Source of the DNA: an uncultured Clostridia bacterium
GTDB taxonomy: Bacteria; Bacillota; Clostridia; Christensenellales; DTU072
Length of the DNA stretch: 36,150 nt
Direction of reading: 5' to 3'
Assembly (NCBI GenBank): GCA_934274515.1
Contig: CAKQTC010000014.1
Coordinates: 1 to 36,150 of the forward strand
Translations under genes and position numbers: made by a program
Notes under the pieces: generated by a model
Told to the model about the DNA's origin: nothing
Database searches by the model: none
Seen by the model: the letters and a program-made list of their open reading frames with translations, nothing else
In this document: positions 35,323 to 36,150 of the stretch, one piece after another
How positions within the stretch are numbered: the first letter of the stretch is position 1
How the letters are laid out: each line of letters opens with the position of its first letter

Positions 35323-35350
35323 GCAACGATACGGATTTTTTGTTGTCTAT
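35323..35350 (+). promoter_or_regulatory. Probable ECF-type autoregulated promoter
   Basis: GCAACG (35323-35328), a 16-bp spacer including a T-run, and GTCTAT (35345-35350) resemble the AAC-type -35 and GTC-type -10 of ECF sigma promoters. It lies just ahead of the sigma gene and after the terminator, the expected place for self-activation. A near-palindrome CGTTG-CA-CAACG (35364-35375) follows in the leader. Confidence 0.55.
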
Positions 35351-35387
35351 ATAGATGAAAGGACGTTGCACAACGAAAGGAGACGTT

Positions 35388-35948
35388 ATGAACGATCAAG
35401 AAATCATTGCTTTGTATTGGGCAAAAAAGGAATGTGCGATATCTGCAACGGCTGAAAAATACGGAAATTACTGCTACACTATTGCTCACAATATTTTGTA
35501 TGACCATTTTGAAGCGGAAGAATGTGTCAACGATACGTATTTGGGCGCGTGGAACAGTATTCCGCCGCAAAGGCCGAACAGATTATCCGCGTTTCTCGGG
35601 AAAATCACTCGCAACCTCGCTTTGAATCGATACAAGCGCAAAAGCGCTACAAAACGAGGCGGAGGACAAGTCGAAATCGCTTTGTCGGAGTTGGAAAACT
35701 GTATTCCCGACATCGTAGGCGTCGAGCAGATGGCGGATGAAGCGTTTTTGGTGTCCGTGATAAATCGTTTTTTGTACGCCCAAACAAAAACGAAACGCAA
35801 TATTTTTATTCTCAGATACTGGTACCTGTATTCGATACGAGATATTGCGGATATGTACGGAGAAGGAGAAAGCAAAGTAAAGGCGTTATTGTTCCGTATG
35901 CGCAACGAACTTAAAAAAATTCTCGAAAAGGAGGAGATTTATCTATGA
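35388..35948 (+). CDS. ECF-type sigma-70 family sigma factor
   Basis: The 186-residue product has an N-terminal region-2 segment (AEECVNDTYLGAWNSIPP, then FLGKITRNLALNRYKRK, ~43-87) that binds core polymerase and melts the -10. The C-terminal region 4 (~138-180; RYWYLYSIRDIADMYGEGESKVKALLFRMR) is the helix-turn-helix for the -35. There is no region 1 or 3, and the short length is typical of ECF sigmas. I chose the ATG at 35388 because AAAGGAG lies five bases upstream; an in-frame ATG at 35355 would add 11 unlikely residues. Its TGA overlaps the ATG of the next gene by four bases (ATGA), so the pair is translationally coupled. Confidence 0.92.
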   Translation: MNDQEIIALYWAKKECAISATAEKYGNYCYTIAHNILYDHFEAEECVNDTYLGAWNSIPPQRPNRLSAFLGKITRNLALNRYKRKSATKRGGGQVEIALSELENCIPDIVGVEQMADEAFLVSVINRFLYAQTKTKRNIFILRYWYLYSIRDIADMYGEGESKVKALLFRMRNELKKILEKEEIYL

Positions 35949-36150
35949 AAAAACAAAAAGGTAAGTTCAAATGGGTATCGATGCCGGCGGCGTGTCTTAT
36001 TCTGGTACTGTTTCTCGGCGTCGTGTTTTCGCTCGCCGGTTGCGATAGTGCGGAATCGGAAGCGGGAAAGGTGACGATGGAAATTAATCCCGGAGTAGAG
36101 TACGTGATAACAAAAAACGGCGACGTGAAGACGGTTCGATTTTTGAACGA
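35945..36150 (+). CDS. RsgI-like surface lipoprotein, partner of the sigma factor (3' end missing)
   Basis: Only the first 68 residues are in the window. A basic start (MKKQKGKFKW) leads to a hydrophobic segment and a lipobox LAGC with C33 as the probable lipidated residue. From ~45 the segment VTMEINPGVEYVITKNGDVK resembles the extracellular domain of RsgI-type anti-sigma factors (D-x-N-P-S-I-E). Those proteins normally have ~50 cytoplasmic residues that bind sigma before the membrane helix; here fewer than 15 exist. So it may be a sensor or anchor without its own anti-sigma domain. The 4-base overlap with the sigma gene supports a shared task. Confidence 0.8.
   Translation, partial: MKKQKGKFKWVSMPAACLILVLFLGVVFSLAGCDSAESEAGKVTMEINPGVEYVITKNGDVKTVRFLN

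Noticed and set aside
35010..35570. 186-codon minus-strand frame before and within the sigma gene
   Set aside because: It crosses two promoters, a terminator and a clear sigma factor gene and shows no domain.

Overview
The window looks like a chromosomal segment of an uncultured, probably gut-associated Clostridia-type Firmicute. This is an inference from four things: an SpoIVFB-like M50 protease, a four-gene 2-oxoacid:ferredoxin oxidoreductase operon of anaerobes, an ECF sigma factor followed by an RsgI-like protein, and repeat-rich surface proteins of the InlB/GLUG/MBG kind. Promoters are classic TTGACA/TATAAT and most genes have strong AGGAGG-like ribosome binding sites. I see no phage, conjugative, CRISPR or toxin-antitoxin genes.

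Layout. Bases 2-2044 hold the 3' end of a repeat-rich surface protein with a C-terminal membrane anchor. Bases 2081-3951 hold a terminator, a poorly explained stretch, a complete tRNA-Ser(CGA) transcription unit (promoter, gene, terminator) and a leftward pair: a DUF3784-like membrane protein and an AlkD-like DNA glycosylase. Bases 4024-18225 hold a single 14.1-kb gene for a 4703-residue N-terminally anchored extracellular protein, followed by a 143-bp element with inverted ends. Bases 18476-20200 are aspS. Bases 20232-22184 run leftward: a small tail-anchored protein, a secreted trypsin-like protease and recX. Bases 22292-30508 encode a second giant protein (2738 residues: signal peptide, four beta-helix/GLUG blocks, MBG-like domains, C-terminal anchor). 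It overlaps tail-to-tail with an M50 protease gene. A polytopic membrane protein follows. Bases 32170-34910 are the korDABC/vor-type operon. Bases 35077-36150 hold a leader with a 30-codon ORF lying over an intrinsic terminator, then an ECF sigma gene with its own ECF-like promoter, and the start of an RsgI-like lipoprotein.

About two thirds of the window (roughly 24.4 kb) encodes three very long surface proteins. None has an LPXTG sorting signal at its C-terminus: two are held by a C-terminal membrane helix with a basic tail and one by an N-terminal helix. The other genes are housekeeping (aspS, recX, tRNA-Ser, DNA repair, Kor operon). The most unusual points are the size and opposite anchoring of the giant proteins, two minus-strand genes whose near-consensus promoters leave almost no 5' leader, an AspRS that resembles the Rickettsia/alphaproteobacterial type, and the sigma-locus leader that looks like an attenuator.
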